64,000 nucleotides of DNA from positions 1 through 64,000 of the forward strand of contig CANRDY010000004.1 of NCBI GenBank assembly GCA_947629515.1, read 5' to 3'. Shown piece by piece: positions 17,920 to 26,512 of the stretch; positions within the stretch are counted from its first letter, which is position 1; each line of letters starts with the position of its first letter. Both the position numbers and the translations under genes were made by a program. The DNA comes from an uncultured Clostridia bacterium (GTDB taxonomy: Bacteria > Bacillota > Clostridia > Christensenellales > Borkfalkiaceae). A model generated the notes under the pieces. It made no database searches. It was not told the DNA's origin and saw only the letters and a program-made list of their open reading frames with translations.

Positions 17920-18034
17920 TTTCCAAAATCACAACTTATTATTTCATATTATATATAACACCCTATGTAACGGCTTGCAAAGCGTATTGTCCAAAAGCTA
18001 CCGAATTGTGAGGGTTTTGCCTTATTAGATCCGC

Positions 18035-18214
18035 TTATTCTTTTTTGCCGTCGTCGAGGATTATGCCGTCGATTTTGATAACGGCGTCGTCTTTGATATC
18101 GAGGCACTTGCCGCAGTTGTCGCAAATTTTGTCGGGGTCGAGGTCGCACACTTCACATTCCATACAGCCTATGCACTCCCTATCGTACAAAACACATTCC
18201 TTGGTGAACTTCAT
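18035..18214 (-). CDS. Small eight-cysteine protein, probable metal-binding
   Basis: 59 residues, start MKFTKECVLYDRECIGCMEC, preceded by a strong AAGGAG site and a TATAAT box (18235-18240, minus strand). Cysteines at 7, 14, 17, 20, 23, 31, 34 and 37 form CxxCxxCxxC and CxxCxxC runs, which suggest an iron-sulfur cluster or zinc site. The C-terminal third is acidic and hydrophobic, KDDAVIKIDGIILDDGKKE. It is divergent from lexA with a 116-bp shared promoter region. I do not recognise a named family; small conserved proteins of this kind occur in clostridia. The cysteine spacing, the ribosome site and the promoter make it a real gene. Confidence 0.75.
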   Translation of the reverse strand: MKFTKECVLYDRECIGCMECEVCDLDPDKICDNCGKCLDIKDDAVIKIDGIILDDGKKE

Positions 18215-18277
18215 AATTTCCGTCTCCTTAGGCTATTATACTTCAAATAAAATCATAAATCAATCAAAAATACAAAA

Positions 18278-18313
18278 CAAACGTTTGATTTTTTAATTTT
18301 AATATGTTATAAT
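18278..18313 (+). promoter_or_regulatory. lexA promoter with overlapping palindrome
   Basis: -35 TTGATT (18285-18290), 17-bp spacer, -10 TATAAT (18308-18313). A 10-bp palindrome CAAACGTTTG (18278-18287) overlaps the -35 box and is the best candidate operator for autorepression. It resembles but does not match the Gram-positive SOS box CGAAC-N4-GTTCG. Confidence 0.65.
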
Positions 18314-18330
18314 GCTATATGAGGTGAAAA

Positions 18331-18918
18331 ATGAAGAGAATTAACCGCGACGACGAAGTGTATGAATTCATACAGAATTTCATCAGCGAGAACGGCTACG
18401 CGCCTACCGTGCGCGATATTTGTAAGGGCTGCAATATCCGCTCCACCGCTACCCCCTACCAGATAATCAACCGCCTTTCGGAGCGCGGTCTTTTGGTTAA
18501 AACGGGCAACCGCAACCGCGCCATTTCGCTTGCCAACAAGGGTTCGACAGTCAATGTTCCCTTAATTGGTACTGTTGCCGCGGGCGAACCGATTTTTGCG
18601 AGCGAGAACTACGAAGATTTCTTCACTCTACCCGGCAACTTTTTCGGCGGCGAAGATCTGTTTATGCTCAACGTTCACGGCGATTCCATGATAAATATCG
18701 GAATGTTCGACGGCGATAAAATTGTGGTGAGAAAGCAAGACACAGCCGAAAACGGCGAAATTGTGGTCGCCTTGGTCGACGACTCCGCCACCGTCAAGCG
18801 TTTTTACAGGCGCAACGGCAAATTCATTCTCCACCCCGAAAACGACGACATGGACGACTTTGTGTTCGACGACGTCACTATCCTCGGCAAGGTCGTCGGT
18901 CTTATGCGGAACATTTAA
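18331..18918 (+). CDS. lexA: LexA repressor of the SOS response
   Basis: 195 residues. The N-terminal winged helix-turn-helix begins DEVYEFIQNFISENGYAPTV. The self-cleavage site is Ala84-Gly85 (VAAGEP) and the catalytic dyad Ser119 (HGDSM) and Lys156 (TVKRFY). The recognition helix has IRSTATPYQIINRL in place of the usual SSxSTVHxHL, so the operator sequence is probably not the standard SOS box. RecA-DNA would trigger cleavage and derepress DNA-repair genes; uvrC, mutS2 and the glycosylases in this window are possible but unproven targets. Shine-Dalgarno GAGGTG precedes the ATG. Confidence 0.93.
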   Translation: MKRINRDDEVYEFIQNFISENGYAPTVRDICKGCNIRSTATPYQIINRLSERGLLVKTGNRNRAISLANKGSTVNVPLIGTVAAGEPIFASENYEDFFTLPGNFFGGEDLFMLNVHGDSMINIGMFDGDKIVVRKQDTAENGEIVVALVDDSATVKRFYRRNGKFILHPENDDMDDFVFDDVTILGKVVGLMRNI

Positions 18919-18929
18919 CTCAAATAAAA

Positions 18930-18969
18930 AGGCGGTCGGGCTTTTAATTCAGCCCAAACCGCTTTTTTT
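18930..18969. terminator. Bidirectional terminator between lexA and the CDF exporter
   Basis: Stem GCGGT-C-GGGC against GCCC-AA-ACCGC, with an A-run before it and a T7 run after it, so it can act for both converging transcripts. Its T-run reaches the stop codon of the minus-strand gene. Confidence 0.85.
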
Positions 18970-19960
18970 ATTTATCTTCGGGTCGTTCTTGCGGCTCCGA
19001 TTTTGCTTCACCCTTTTCGCGTTCGTCGCTTTCTCCCTCTTCTATTATTTTATGGGGAACCATGACGGGCACCGAATCCTTAAAATATGGGTTGACATGA
19101 ACGGTAACGTGTTTGACAAGGGGAAAATTACTCTCGATGCCCTTGTGCACTCCCTCCGCTATCGCATGGGCTTCAGAAAGGGGCAAATCCGCCTGACAGG
19201 CAATTTCGGCTATTACGTAAATTCTGTTGCCGAACATTCGCGTGAGCAGGCTGTCGACCTCGATGACGCCCTCACACGAAGAAATGAACGCCGATATTTC
19301 GTTTTGGGTCTTTTCGTCGCACGCTTCGTCGGTCATTTTTTCAATTGCGTTCCAAAAAATTCTGACCGCCGCAACGAGAATGAACACGCATATGACTATG
19401 CACGCGATACTGTCGAGAATGGGAACGCCGCACATTGCGCCCGCAACGCCGATAAGACTGCCCACTGAAGAGAGCGCGTCGGAACGGTGATGCCATGCGT
19501 CGGCGCGCAACGCGTCGGAATTTATCTTTTTTGCAACGGCGCGGGTGTACCAGAACATTGCCTCTTTAACCACGATCGAAACGGCGGCGGCGCAGATCGC
19601 CAACGCCCCGGGCGAAGCTATTTGCTTGTACGCGCCCGTTACAATATTTTCAATGCCAGTATAACCAATGCCCACGCCCGTCGCAAACAGCACAACGGCG
19701 AGCAGAATTGCCGCCACGCACTCAAACCGCTCGTGTCCGAACGGGTGCTTGTCGTCGGCTTTCTTTGAGGAGATCTTTATTCCTATTATAACAATTACGG
19801 TGGAGAAAACGTCTGAGGCTGAATGGACCGCGTCGGAAATGAGCGCGTAGGAAAGCGAGAATATTCCCACGAGCAATTTGAACAGCGTAAGCGCAAAGTT
19901 CAATGCAATTGTAACGACCGACGTTTTGACGGCGGCTTTTTCCATTGCGGTTGCGGACAT
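18968..19960 (-). CDS. Cation diffusion facilitator family metal exporter
   Basis: 330 residues with about six transmembrane segments in the first 215 residues and a cytosolic C-terminal domain. Two metal-site motifs of the CDF family are visible: DAVHSASD in helix 2 and DAWHHRSD in helix 5. A HPFGHERFE loop lies after helix 2. It exchanges a divalent cation (Zn, Fe, Mn or Cd) for protons across the cytoplasmic membrane. The H..D/H..D tetrad fits zinc-type transporters, but metal specificity cannot be read with certainty. The C-terminal tail is charged (EGESDEREKGEAKSEPQERP). The divergent strong promoter at 19998 belongs to the tRNA gene. Confidence 0.9.
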   Translation of the reverse strand: MSATAMEKAAVKTSVVTIALNFALTLFKLLVGIFSLSYALISDAVHSASDVFSTVIVIIGIKISSKKADDKHPFGHERFECVAAILLAVVLFATGVGIGYTGIENIVTGAYKQIASPGALAICAAAVSIVVKEAMFWYTRAVAKKINSDALRADAWHHRSDALSSVGSLIGVAGAMCGVPILDSIACIVICVFILVAAVRIFWNAIEKMTDEACDEKTQNEISAFISSCEGVIEVDSLLTRMFGNRIYVIAEIACQADLPLSEAHAIAEGVHKGIESNFPLVKHVTVHVNPYFKDSVPVMVPHKIIEEGESDEREKGEAKSEPQERPEDK

Positions 19961-19997
19961 TTTTACTCCGAATTTTCAATATAAACGTCAAAAAGAA

Positions 19998-20026
19998 TTG
20001 ACAATATATTCATTTTAAAATATAAT
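19998..20026 (+). promoter_or_regulatory. Consensus promoter of tRNA-Thr
   Basis: TTGACA, 17-bp spacer, TATAAT: a perfect consensus, 20 bp before the mature tRNA 5' end. Confidence 0.9.
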
Positions 20027-20046
20027 ATTCAAGGTAATTAAATTTT

Positions 20047-20122
<76 letters not shown>

Positions 20123-20126
20123 TTTT

Positions 20127-20152
20127 GGCTTTTCGCTTATCCGCGGGAAGCC
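20127..20152 (+). terminator. Terminator of tRNA-Thr
   Basis: An 8-bp stem (GGCTTTTC / GGGAAGCC with G-U pairs) followed by TTTTTT. Confidence 0.8.
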
Positions 20153-20222
20153 TTTTTTCACTCACCGATAAGCATTTTATTAATTCATTAAATTTATTAA
20201 TTCTTTAAATAATTTTAAAGTA

Positions 20223-20249
20223 CAAGCGGGCACAGAATTTGCCCGCTTG
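20223..20249 (-). terminator. Hairpin after the acidic unknown gene
   Basis: Nine-base arms CAAGCGGGC / GCCCGCTTG, 13 bp downstream of the stop at 20262 on the minus strand. The following tract is only moderately T-rich. Confidence 0.6.
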
Positions 20250-20261
20250 AAACAGGTTTTT

Positions 20262-20738
20262 TTAACCTTTTCTTCTTGCCGTTGCAATTCTTATAACTCG
20301 TTTGGGCTTTGCGGGGGGAACTTCCTCCGCCTCGCTTCCCGCTGTCTCCGCGCTATCGGGCGCCTCAACGGGAACTTCCCCCGTCTCCGCGTTCTCGGGT
20401 TGAGCGTTGTCTGTTGGAACGCCGTCGGATTGGACGTTTTCCCCGCCCTCTTCTTCAACGCTTTGGGTCGTTTCTATATCTGCGGAGGGTGCAATTTCAA
20501 CGTAAACGCCCTCCAACTGCTTCATTTTGATATACGCCACGGCGCAAGGGTATTTTTTGCGCTTGTTGCAGGTATCGCAAAAAGGCGCGTATTCGCCGCA
20601 CAGATCTCTTCCGAGCGCGACGCTGCAAACGTACTTATCCTTGTCGATAGTCTCCTGAATGAGTTTAAGATTATCTTCGTTCAGCGTTGCGGGCATATTT
20701 TCGAGTAATTCCAAAGGCGCGTTGCTATCCCAATTCAT
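20262..20738 (-). CDS. Unknown protein: cysteine-containing N-terminal half, acidic low-complexity C-terminal half
   Basis: 158 residues; I do not recognise a family. Residues 1-80 look folded: a helical start, then cysteines at 38, 47, 54, 57 and 65 (YVCS, DLCGEY, FCDTC, PCAVAY), possibly a zinc site. Residues 85-145 are rich in Glu, Pro, Ala and Thr (EEEGGENVQSDGVPTDNAQP), and the extreme C terminus is basic (KPKRVIRIATARRKG). No signal peptide or membrane segment is seen. The gene stands alone between tRNA-Thr and the phosphofructokinase gene, so context gives no clue. Codon use matches its neighbours, which supports a real gene. Confidence 0.7.
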   Translation of the reverse strand: MNWDSNAPLELLENMPATLNEDNLKLIQETIDKDKYVCSVALGRDLCGEYAPFCDTCNKRKKYPCAVAYIKMKQLEGVYVEIAPSADIETTQSVEEEGGENVQSDGVPTDNAQPENAETGEVPVEAPDSAETAGSEAEEVPPAKPKRVIRIATARRKG

Positions 20739-20800
20739 ATTAGTTCTCCGAATCTGACCATTTAATTATACTTATTTTTGCAATAAATTACAAGCGATTT

Positions 20801-21724
20801 TTATATCTCTTCAACCGTAAGCTGGGAAAGGATATCCTCGTATTTGCTCTTCATGAACGAAATGCTGTCGGGGGTGGTGACCGCCGCCGTGCCCGCCGCA
20901 ACGCCGTGCCTTAAAATCTCTTTAAGGTTATGACCCGAAGCAAGCGAACAAGTCGCCGCCGCAACCATAGCGTCGCCCGCGCCGAGCGTGGAGTTCATTG
21001 CAACGTTAACGCTCTTGCTGTAATAGCTTTGAACGCCGTCGGTGATGATCGCCCCGCCCTTGCCGAGCGAAAGCAACACGCGCTTTGCGCCCTTTTTGAT
21101 AAGCTCGTTGCAGCCCTCGAGCATTTCCCGACGGCTCGTAAAGCTCTTTTTTAAGGTTCGATCAAGCTCGTCTATATTTGGTTTAATAAGGTCTACGCCG
21201 CATTTTAGCGATTCAAGCAGCCTTTCGCCCTCGCTGTCGACTATTTTTTTGACGTTTTGGGGAACGGCGTTGAGTATCTTTGCATAATAGTCGGGCGACA
21301 TTCCCTTGGCAAGCCCGCCCGAAATTACCACCGCCTCGCACGCGGAAGAAAGGTTCTTTACAAGGGCGATAAGCTCCTCCTGCTTTTCTTCGCTAACGGC
21401 GGGGCTTACGTCGTCCACTTCGGTTAGCATCGACTTGTTGTCGATAAATTTATAATTTTCGCGCACCCGTCCTTTGCACCATACAAACTTGTAGGGCACG
21501 CCCTCTTTATGTAATTCCTGCTCGAAGCGGTTGCCGTTCTCCTCATACATAAAGCCCGTTGCAAAAACGTCCTTTTTAAGGCGCGCAATGCCCGTTGCAA
21601 CGTTCAACGCTTTCCCCGTAAAAAATACGCTTTTGTTGATAATTTTATGGGCTTTGCCCACGCTGAGGGAGTCGACCTCGATATTTACGTCTATGCAGGG
21701 ACTTAAACAAACTGTTAAAATCAT
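20801..21724 (-). CDS. 1-phosphofructokinase / PfkB-family sugar kinase
   Basis: 307 residues from ATG 21724. The seven extra codons of the longer TTG-initiated frame are outside the conserved start, MILTVCLSPCIDVNIEV. PfkB signatures: FFTGKALNVATGIARL near residue 34 (GGKxxNVA type) and the C-terminal ATP/anion-hole motif NSTLGAGDAMVAA, with the catalytic Asp in GAGD. Family members phosphorylate fructose-1-phosphate, tagatose-6-phosphate or fructose-6-phosphate. Fructose-1-phosphate is the most common substrate for this type, but no PTS gene is adjacent. It follows pfkA on the same strand with a terminator in between. Confidence 0.85.
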   Translation of the reverse strand: MILTVCLSPCIDVNIEVDSLSVGKAHKIINKSVFFTGKALNVATGIARLKKDVFATGFMYEENGNRFEQELHKEGVPYKFVWCKGRVRENYKFIDNKSMLTEVDDVSPAVSEEKQEELIALVKNLSSACEAVVISGGLAKGMSPDYYAKILNAVPQNVKKIVDSEGERLLESLKCGVDLIKPNIDELDRTLKKSFTSRREMLEGCNELIKKGAKRVLLSLGKGGAIITDGVQSYYSKSVNVAMNSTLGAGDAMVAAATCSLASGHNLKEILRHGVAAGTAAVTTPDSISFMKSKYEDILSQLTVEEI

Positions 21725-21751
21725 ATCAAAACACCAAAAATTCAAATTAAA

Positions 21752-21770
21752 AGCCGCTTTAAAAGCGGCT
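21752..21770 (-). terminator. Terminator of pfkA
   Basis: Stem AGCCGCTTT/AAAGCGGCT on the minus strand, 12 bp after the pfkA stop, followed by TTTTAATTTG. Confidence 0.8.
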
Positions 21771-21781
21771 CTTTGGTAACG

Positions 21782-22744
21782 TTACATTGAAATCATTTGA
21801 AGAGTCTCGTATAACTCGTAGTTAAACTTCTTCTTCATGCTTACAGCCTCTATGATATCCATATCGATAATTTCGTTTTTGTGAATACCGACGACCCTGT
21901 TGCCGATCCCGTCGTTCAAAAGCCTTACCGCTTTATTCCCGAACTGTGCCGCAAGCATTCGGTCGGCCATCGAGGGAGAACCGCCGCGCTGTATGTGTCC
22001 TATCGTAGTGGGTCGAACCGAATATGTCGTTACGGATTGAAGCTGTTTTGCAAATTCTTCAGCCGTGCAAACGCCCTCGGCAACAACAATTATATTGGAG
22101 TGCTTGCCGTTTGCCCTTGAACGGTTGATTTTCATAACGATATCGTCGAGGTCGAAAACGACTTCGGGAACAACTATGATCTCCGCGCCGCTTGCGATAC
22201 CCGCATAGAGCGCGATGTCTCCGCATCGTCTGCCCATTACCTCAACTACCGAAATTCTTTCGTGCGAGGTCATTGTATCGCGGAGCTTGTTGATAACGTC
22301 TATGCACGTGTTTACCGCCGTGTCGAAGCCGAGCGTGTAGTCGGTGTATTCGAGATCGTTGTCGATAGTTCCGGGAATACCTATGGTGGGAACGCCGTAT
22401 TCTTCGGAAAGGCATTTCGCCCCTCTGAACGAACCGTCGCCGCCTATGACCACAAGCCCGTCGATACCGCGAGATTCAAGCGTTTGCACAGCGCGCTTCT
22501 GCCCCTCTTTTGTGAGCATTTCCAAACAACGCGCCGTTCTCAGCTTTGTGCCGCCGCGTTGAACTATGTCCGAAACAGAGCGCATTTCAAGCGGTATCAT
22601 TTCGTCGTCGATAAGCCCTTGATAGCCGCGTTCTATTCCGTAAACTTCCATACCGAAATAAATCGCAGTGCGAACGACCGCCCTGATGCATGCGTTCATG
22701 CCGGGTGCGTCGCCGCCGCTTGTCAATAAGCCTATTCTCTTCAT
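21782..22744 (-). CDS. pfkA: ATP-dependent 6-phosphofructokinase
   Basis: 320 residues, matching the 319-320 residues of the bacterial PfkA family. The start at 22744 has GGAGGTT just upstream; the longer TTG frame lies upstream of that site. Motifs: ATP loop RIGLLTSGGDAPGMNACIR, catalytic PGTIDNDLEYTDYTLGFDTA (PGTIDND with the active Asp), MGRRCGDIALYAGIASGAE, and HIQRGGSPSMADR for fructose-6-phosphate. Gly104-type residues (GGDGS) fit an ATP rather than a pyrophosphate enzyme. It catalyses the committed step of glycolysis. Directly downstream of dnaE, with its own promoter. Confidence 0.96.
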   Translation of the reverse strand: MKRIGLLTSGGDAPGMNACIRAVVRTAIYFGMEVYGIERGYQGLIDDEMIPLEMRSVSDIVQRGGTKLRTARCLEMLTKEGQKRAVQTLESRGIDGLVVIGGDGSFRGAKCLSEEYGVPTIGIPGTIDNDLEYTDYTLGFDTAVNTCIDVINKLRDTMTSHERISVVEVMGRRCGDIALYAGIASGAEIIVVPEVVFDLDDIVMKINRSRANGKHSNIIVVAEGVCTAEEFAKQLQSVTTYSVRPTTIGHIQRGGSPSMADRMLAAQFGNKAVRLLNDGIGNRVVGIHKNEIIDMDIIEAVSMKKKFNYELYETLQMISM

Positions 22745-22806
22745 AGCAACCTCCGAACCTTTCTGCAAAACGCAATATTTGAAAGATCCATATCATTTCA
22801 CATTTA

Positions 22807-22835
22807 ATTATAACAAATTCTCTTTTAAATTACAA
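22807..22835 (-). promoter_or_regulatory. Promoter of pfkA
   Basis: On the minus strand: TTGTAA, 17-bp spacer, TATAAT, about 60 bp before the pfkA start. No dnaE terminator is visible, so some read-through from dnaE is possible. Confidence 0.75.
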
Positions 22836-22884
22836 CAGTTTTTGGTTATAATAATGTGAAAAGTTAAAGAATGTAAAAACACCG

Positions 22885-25800
22885 TTATTCGACGTATTTA
22901 ACGTCTTTTTGTTCGAGAAACGAGTACAACTCAGCCAAAAGTCCCCTGCAATAATTAAGCCCGTAAGGCAGTTTATATCTTTCGGAACCGCGGACTATTT
23001 TGCAGGTAACGTCGCCCTCGTAGTTGGTGAGCATATTCAAAAGCTCGTTGAACTCGTCGTCGCTCAGCGCGCCCGCGTTCAGCCAAAGCACAGGCTCGCG
23101 CACTTCCTCGCGGGGCTTATCGGCAGAACCCGCGTTTACTTCCTCGATATCGTCGATTATGCACGAAGCTCCCTTTTCGTCGTCAAGTTCGAGTTTTGCG
23201 CGGATCTTAACTATTTTATCGTTCGCGATAATTGCCTTATACCTTTCGAAAACCTGCGGGAAGCATACACATTCGATGCTTCCGTACACGTCCTCGAGAT
23301 TGAAGAACGCCATATACGCGTTTTTCTTGGTCGTGGCGCGCCGATACGAGGCTATTATGCCAGCCATAGTAATACGCATACCGTCATTTATTTGATTATA
23401 AACGCGGTTTCCGTCCTCATCTTCGACATAATCGTCTAAAAGCGAACAGTTGAACGTACATTCGGGGAACGCCGAAATATACTTTTCGAAGGGGTGACCG
23501 CTTACATAAACGCCGAGCACTTCTTTCTCTTTTGCAAGTTTTTCGTTAAGTTCGTATTCGGGAACGTCGGGATAGGTAACTTCAAGTTCTTCCTCTTCGA
23601 GGATATCGCCGAAAAAGCTCATCTGCGCACTGTTCTTCTGCTTGCCGATTATCTTTGCCCTTGCGCAGAGCGGCTCGTAAATTTCGGCAAGCTGGGCGCG
23701 CTTAACGCCCATTTCGTCGAACGCGCCCGAAAAGATAAGCCCTTCGACGAGCCTTGAATTGAGCGAACCCGCCGAAATGCCGTCCACCTGCTTTCCCGTA
23801 AGGGCGTTCGTACACCTCAACACAAAATCGGGGAAGTCCTTAAACAGCCCGTTCTGCGTTCTTTCTTCGATAATTACGTCGATTATTCCCTGCCCAACGC
23901 CTTTCAACGCCGAAAGCCCGAAGCGCACGCCGTCCTTTTCAACTTTGAACGCCGAACGGCTTTTGTTAATGTCGGGCGGGAGAACCTTATACCCCTTTTC
24001 TTTGAGATAAATAACGTATTTGGTTATTTCGTCTATTTTATTAAGGCGGTTATTCAAAAGTCCGCAGATAAATTCCTTACAGTAATACTTTTTGAGCCAT
24101 GCCGTCTGATAGGCGAGCGTTGCGTAAGCCGCCGCGTGCGACTTATTGAATGCGTAAGACGCAAAACTTTCCATATTGGTAAAGATATCTTTTGCGACAT
24201 TTTCGGGTATACCGTTAGCCACACAGCCCTTTATCGCGCTTCCGTTCGTATCGCTTACGCCGCCGTTAATAAATTTTTCCCTTTGAGCCATAAGCGTTTT
24301 TTTGTCTTTTTTGCCCATGGCGCGGCGCACAAGGTCGGCTTCCCCCAACGAGAATCCCGCAAGGTCCTGAAATATCTGCATGACCTGTTCCTGATAAACG
24401 GGTATGCCGTAAGTGACTTTGAGTATTTTTTCTTCGAGCGGGGTCGAGTAATTTATGGGTTCTTCGCCGTGCTTACGTCTGCAAAACGTGTCGATATTCT
24501 TCATAGGACCGGGACGGTAGAGAGAAATTCCCGCTATAAGATCTTCCAGACAGTCGGGCTTGAGCGTTCTCATAAACCTCTTCATTCCGCCCGCTTCAAG
24601 CTGGAACACGCCGTCGGTGTCGCCCTCCGAAATGAGGTTATACGCCCCCTCGTCCTTATAGCCGATTTGAGTGAAATCGATATCTCTGCCGAAGTCCTCT
24701 TTGATATAGTCGACGCATTTTTTAATGTCGGTAAGGGTGACGAGCGCAAGGAAGTCCATTTTCAACATTCCCAACGCCTCTATTTCCTTTGCAACGAACT
24801 GCGTGGTAATGTCCTCGCCGTTGCGCGAAAGAGGAACGTTGTCTGCTATCCTCTTTTGGCAAATAACAACTCCCGCGGCGTGCATACCCGTTTGTCTGGG
24901 CATACCCTCGATTTTGAGAGCCATATCGATGACCCTGTGCAGAGTTTCGTCCGTCTCGTATATTTCGCAGAACTCTTTGTTCCTCAACCCAGTAAGTTCA
25001 TCTAATTTAGCTTTGAGTTCGGTCTTTTTGTCCTCGTCGGTCTCGGCTTTATATTTTTGTTCGGCTTTGGGTATATTCCGCCCCAAAAGGTCGCTTATGG
25101 AGCTTTTTCCGTCCATTATTTTGGTCAATCTGTCGGTTTCGGAATATGGAACGCGCATAACTCTGCCGACGTCTTTTATTGAGTTCTTTGCCGCCATTGT
25201 TCCGAAAGTAACTATCTGGCAGACGTTCTCCTTTCCGTATTTGCGCCGAACATAATCAATCGTCTCCTCGCGCCTGTCCGTGCAGAAGTCGATATCGAAG
25301 TCGGGCATCGACACTCTGTCGGGGTTTAAAAAACGCTCGAACAGAAGGTCGTATTGTAACGGTTCAACGTCGGTTATTCCTATAGAATACGCAACAATCG
25401 AACTTACGCCCGAGCCTCTGCCCGGACCTACGGGTATCCCCTGCTCTTTCGACCAATTTATAAAGTCCCATACAACAAGGTAATAATCGGCATAGCCCAT
25501 GCCGCAAATTATTCCAAGCTCGTACTCCGCCCGATCAAGTTCCTTTTGCGTGGGCGTGCCGTACCTCTTTTTAAGCCCCTCGGCGGTGAGTTTGCGAAGG
25601 TACTCTTCCGAAGTCGAGCCGTCCTCGGGCGTGTACACGGGAATGAGGGTCTTGTCCTTTTCGGGATAGCCCTTTGCGTTGAGGTTGAACGCGGGTTCGT
25701 AAACTTTATCGGCGATCGCTCGCGTGTTGGCGATGGCTTTGGGATAGCTTTTGAAAAGCTCCGCCATTTGATCGCCCGTTTTGAAATAAAATTCCTGCGT

Positions 25801-26502
25801 CTGGAACTTCATTCTCTTGGGGTCGTCGAGCTGTTTTTTCATCTGTATGCACATAAGAACGTCCTGCATTTCTGCGTCGGACTTGTCGATATAGTGCACG
25901 TCGTTGGTAGCGACGAGTTCCACCCCGATTTCGTCTGCGAGCTTGACGAGCAAGGGCAAAACCCTTATCTCCTCTTCGATGTTGTGGTTCTGGATTTCGA
26001 TATAAAAATCCTCGCCGAACACGTCTTTGAGGTAGAGCGCAAGCTCTTTCGCCCCGTCGTAATCGCCGTTCAGAAGTCTGCGGGGAATCCCTCCCGCAAG
26101 GCACGCCGAAAGGCAGATCACCCCCTCGGAGTGCTCTTTCAAGACCTTGTAATCTATTTTCGGTTTGTAGTAAAAGCCGTCGACGAACGCCATCGAATCG
26201 AGCTGAACAAGGTTCTTATAGCCCGCTTTATTCTTTGCAAGCAATATAAGATGCTCGGCAGTGTTCGCCGATTTATCGTGCATATCCTTAGTAAGATAGA
26301 ATTCACAGCCAATTATGTACTTAATTCCCGCCGCAACGGCTTTTTCGGCAAGCTGGAGCGTGCCGTACATGTTGCCGTGATCGGTTATGCAAACGGTGTC
26401 GACGCCGTTCTTCTTGCAGTGTTCGATAAGATTATCGATCTTGCACGCGCCGTCGAGCAGCGAATATTCGGTATGAAGATGTAAATGCACAAAATCCGTC
26501 AT
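22885..26502 (-). CDS. dnaE: DNA polymerase III subunit alpha
   Basis: 1205 residues. The N-terminal PHP domain begins FVHLHLHTEYSLLDGA. The catalytic palm motif PDFDIDF puts the aspartates at 401 and 403. Finger and thumb regions follow, then tandem HhH and an OB-fold (GMRITMAGIIASYRRATTKK). It lacks the 3'-5' exonuclease insertion of PolC, so it is the DnaE type. In Firmicutes DnaE extends primers alongside PolC; whether PolC is also present cannot be seen here. Strong Shine-Dalgarno AGGAAGGA. It lies 10 bp after whiA on the same strand. Confidence 0.97.
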   Translation of the reverse strand: MTDFVHLHLHTEYSLLDGACKIDNLIEHCKKNGVDTVCITDHGNMYGTLQLAEKAVAAGIKYIIGCEFYLTKDMHDKSANTAEHLILLAKNKAGYKNLVQLDSMAFVDGFYYKPKIDYKVLKEHSEGVICLSACLAGGIPRRLLNGDYDGAKELALYLKDVFGEDFYIEIQNHNIEEEIRVLPLLVKLADEIGVELVATNDVHYIDKSDAEMQDVLMCIQMKKQLDDPKRMKFQTQEFYFKTGDQMAELFKSYPKAIANTRAIADKVYEPAFNLNAKGYPEKDKTLIPVYTPEDGSTSEEYLRKLTAEGLKKRYGTPTQKELDRAEYELGIICGMGYADYYLVVWDFINWSKEQGIPVGPGRGSGVSSIVAYSIGITDVEPLQYDLLFERFLNPDRVSMPDFDIDFCTDRREETIDYVRRKYGKENVCQIVTFGTMAAKNSIKDVGRVMRVPYSETDRLTKIMDGKSSISDLLGRNIPKAEQKYKAETDEDKKTELKAKLDELTGLRNKEFCEIYETDETLHRVIDMALKIEGMPRQTGMHAAGVVICQKRIADNVPLSRNGEDITTQFVAKEIEALGMLKMDFLALVTLTDIKKCVDYIKEDFGRDIDFTQIGYKDEGAYNLISEGDTDGVFQLEAGGMKRFMRTLKPDCLEDLIAGISLYRPGPMKNIDTFCRRKHGEEPINYSTPLEEKILKVTYGIPVYQEQVMQIFQDLAGFSLGEADLVRRAMGKKDKKTLMAQREKFINGGVSDTNGSAIKGCVANGIPENVAKDIFTNMESFASYAFNKSHAAAYATLAYQTAWLKKYYCKEFICGLLNNRLNKIDEITKYVIYLKEKGYKVLPPDINKSRSAFKVEKDGVRFGLSALKGVGQGIIDVIIEERTQNGLFKDFPDFVLRCTNALTGKQVDGISAGSLNSRLVEGLIFSGAFDEMGVKRAQLAEIYEPLCARAKIIGKQKNSAQMSFFGDILEEEELEVTYPDVPEYELNEKLAKEKEVLGVYVSGHPFEKYISAFPECTFNCSLLDDYVEDEDGNRVYNQINDGMRITMAGIIASYRRATTKKNAYMAFFNLEDVYGSIECVCFPQVFERYKAIIANDKIVKIRAKLELDDEKGASCIIDDIEEVNAGSADKPREEVREPVLWLNAGALSDDEFNELLNMLTNYEGDVTCKIVRGSERYKLPYGLNYCRGLLAELYSFLEQKDVKYVE

Positions 26503-26512
26503 AAGTCCTTCC

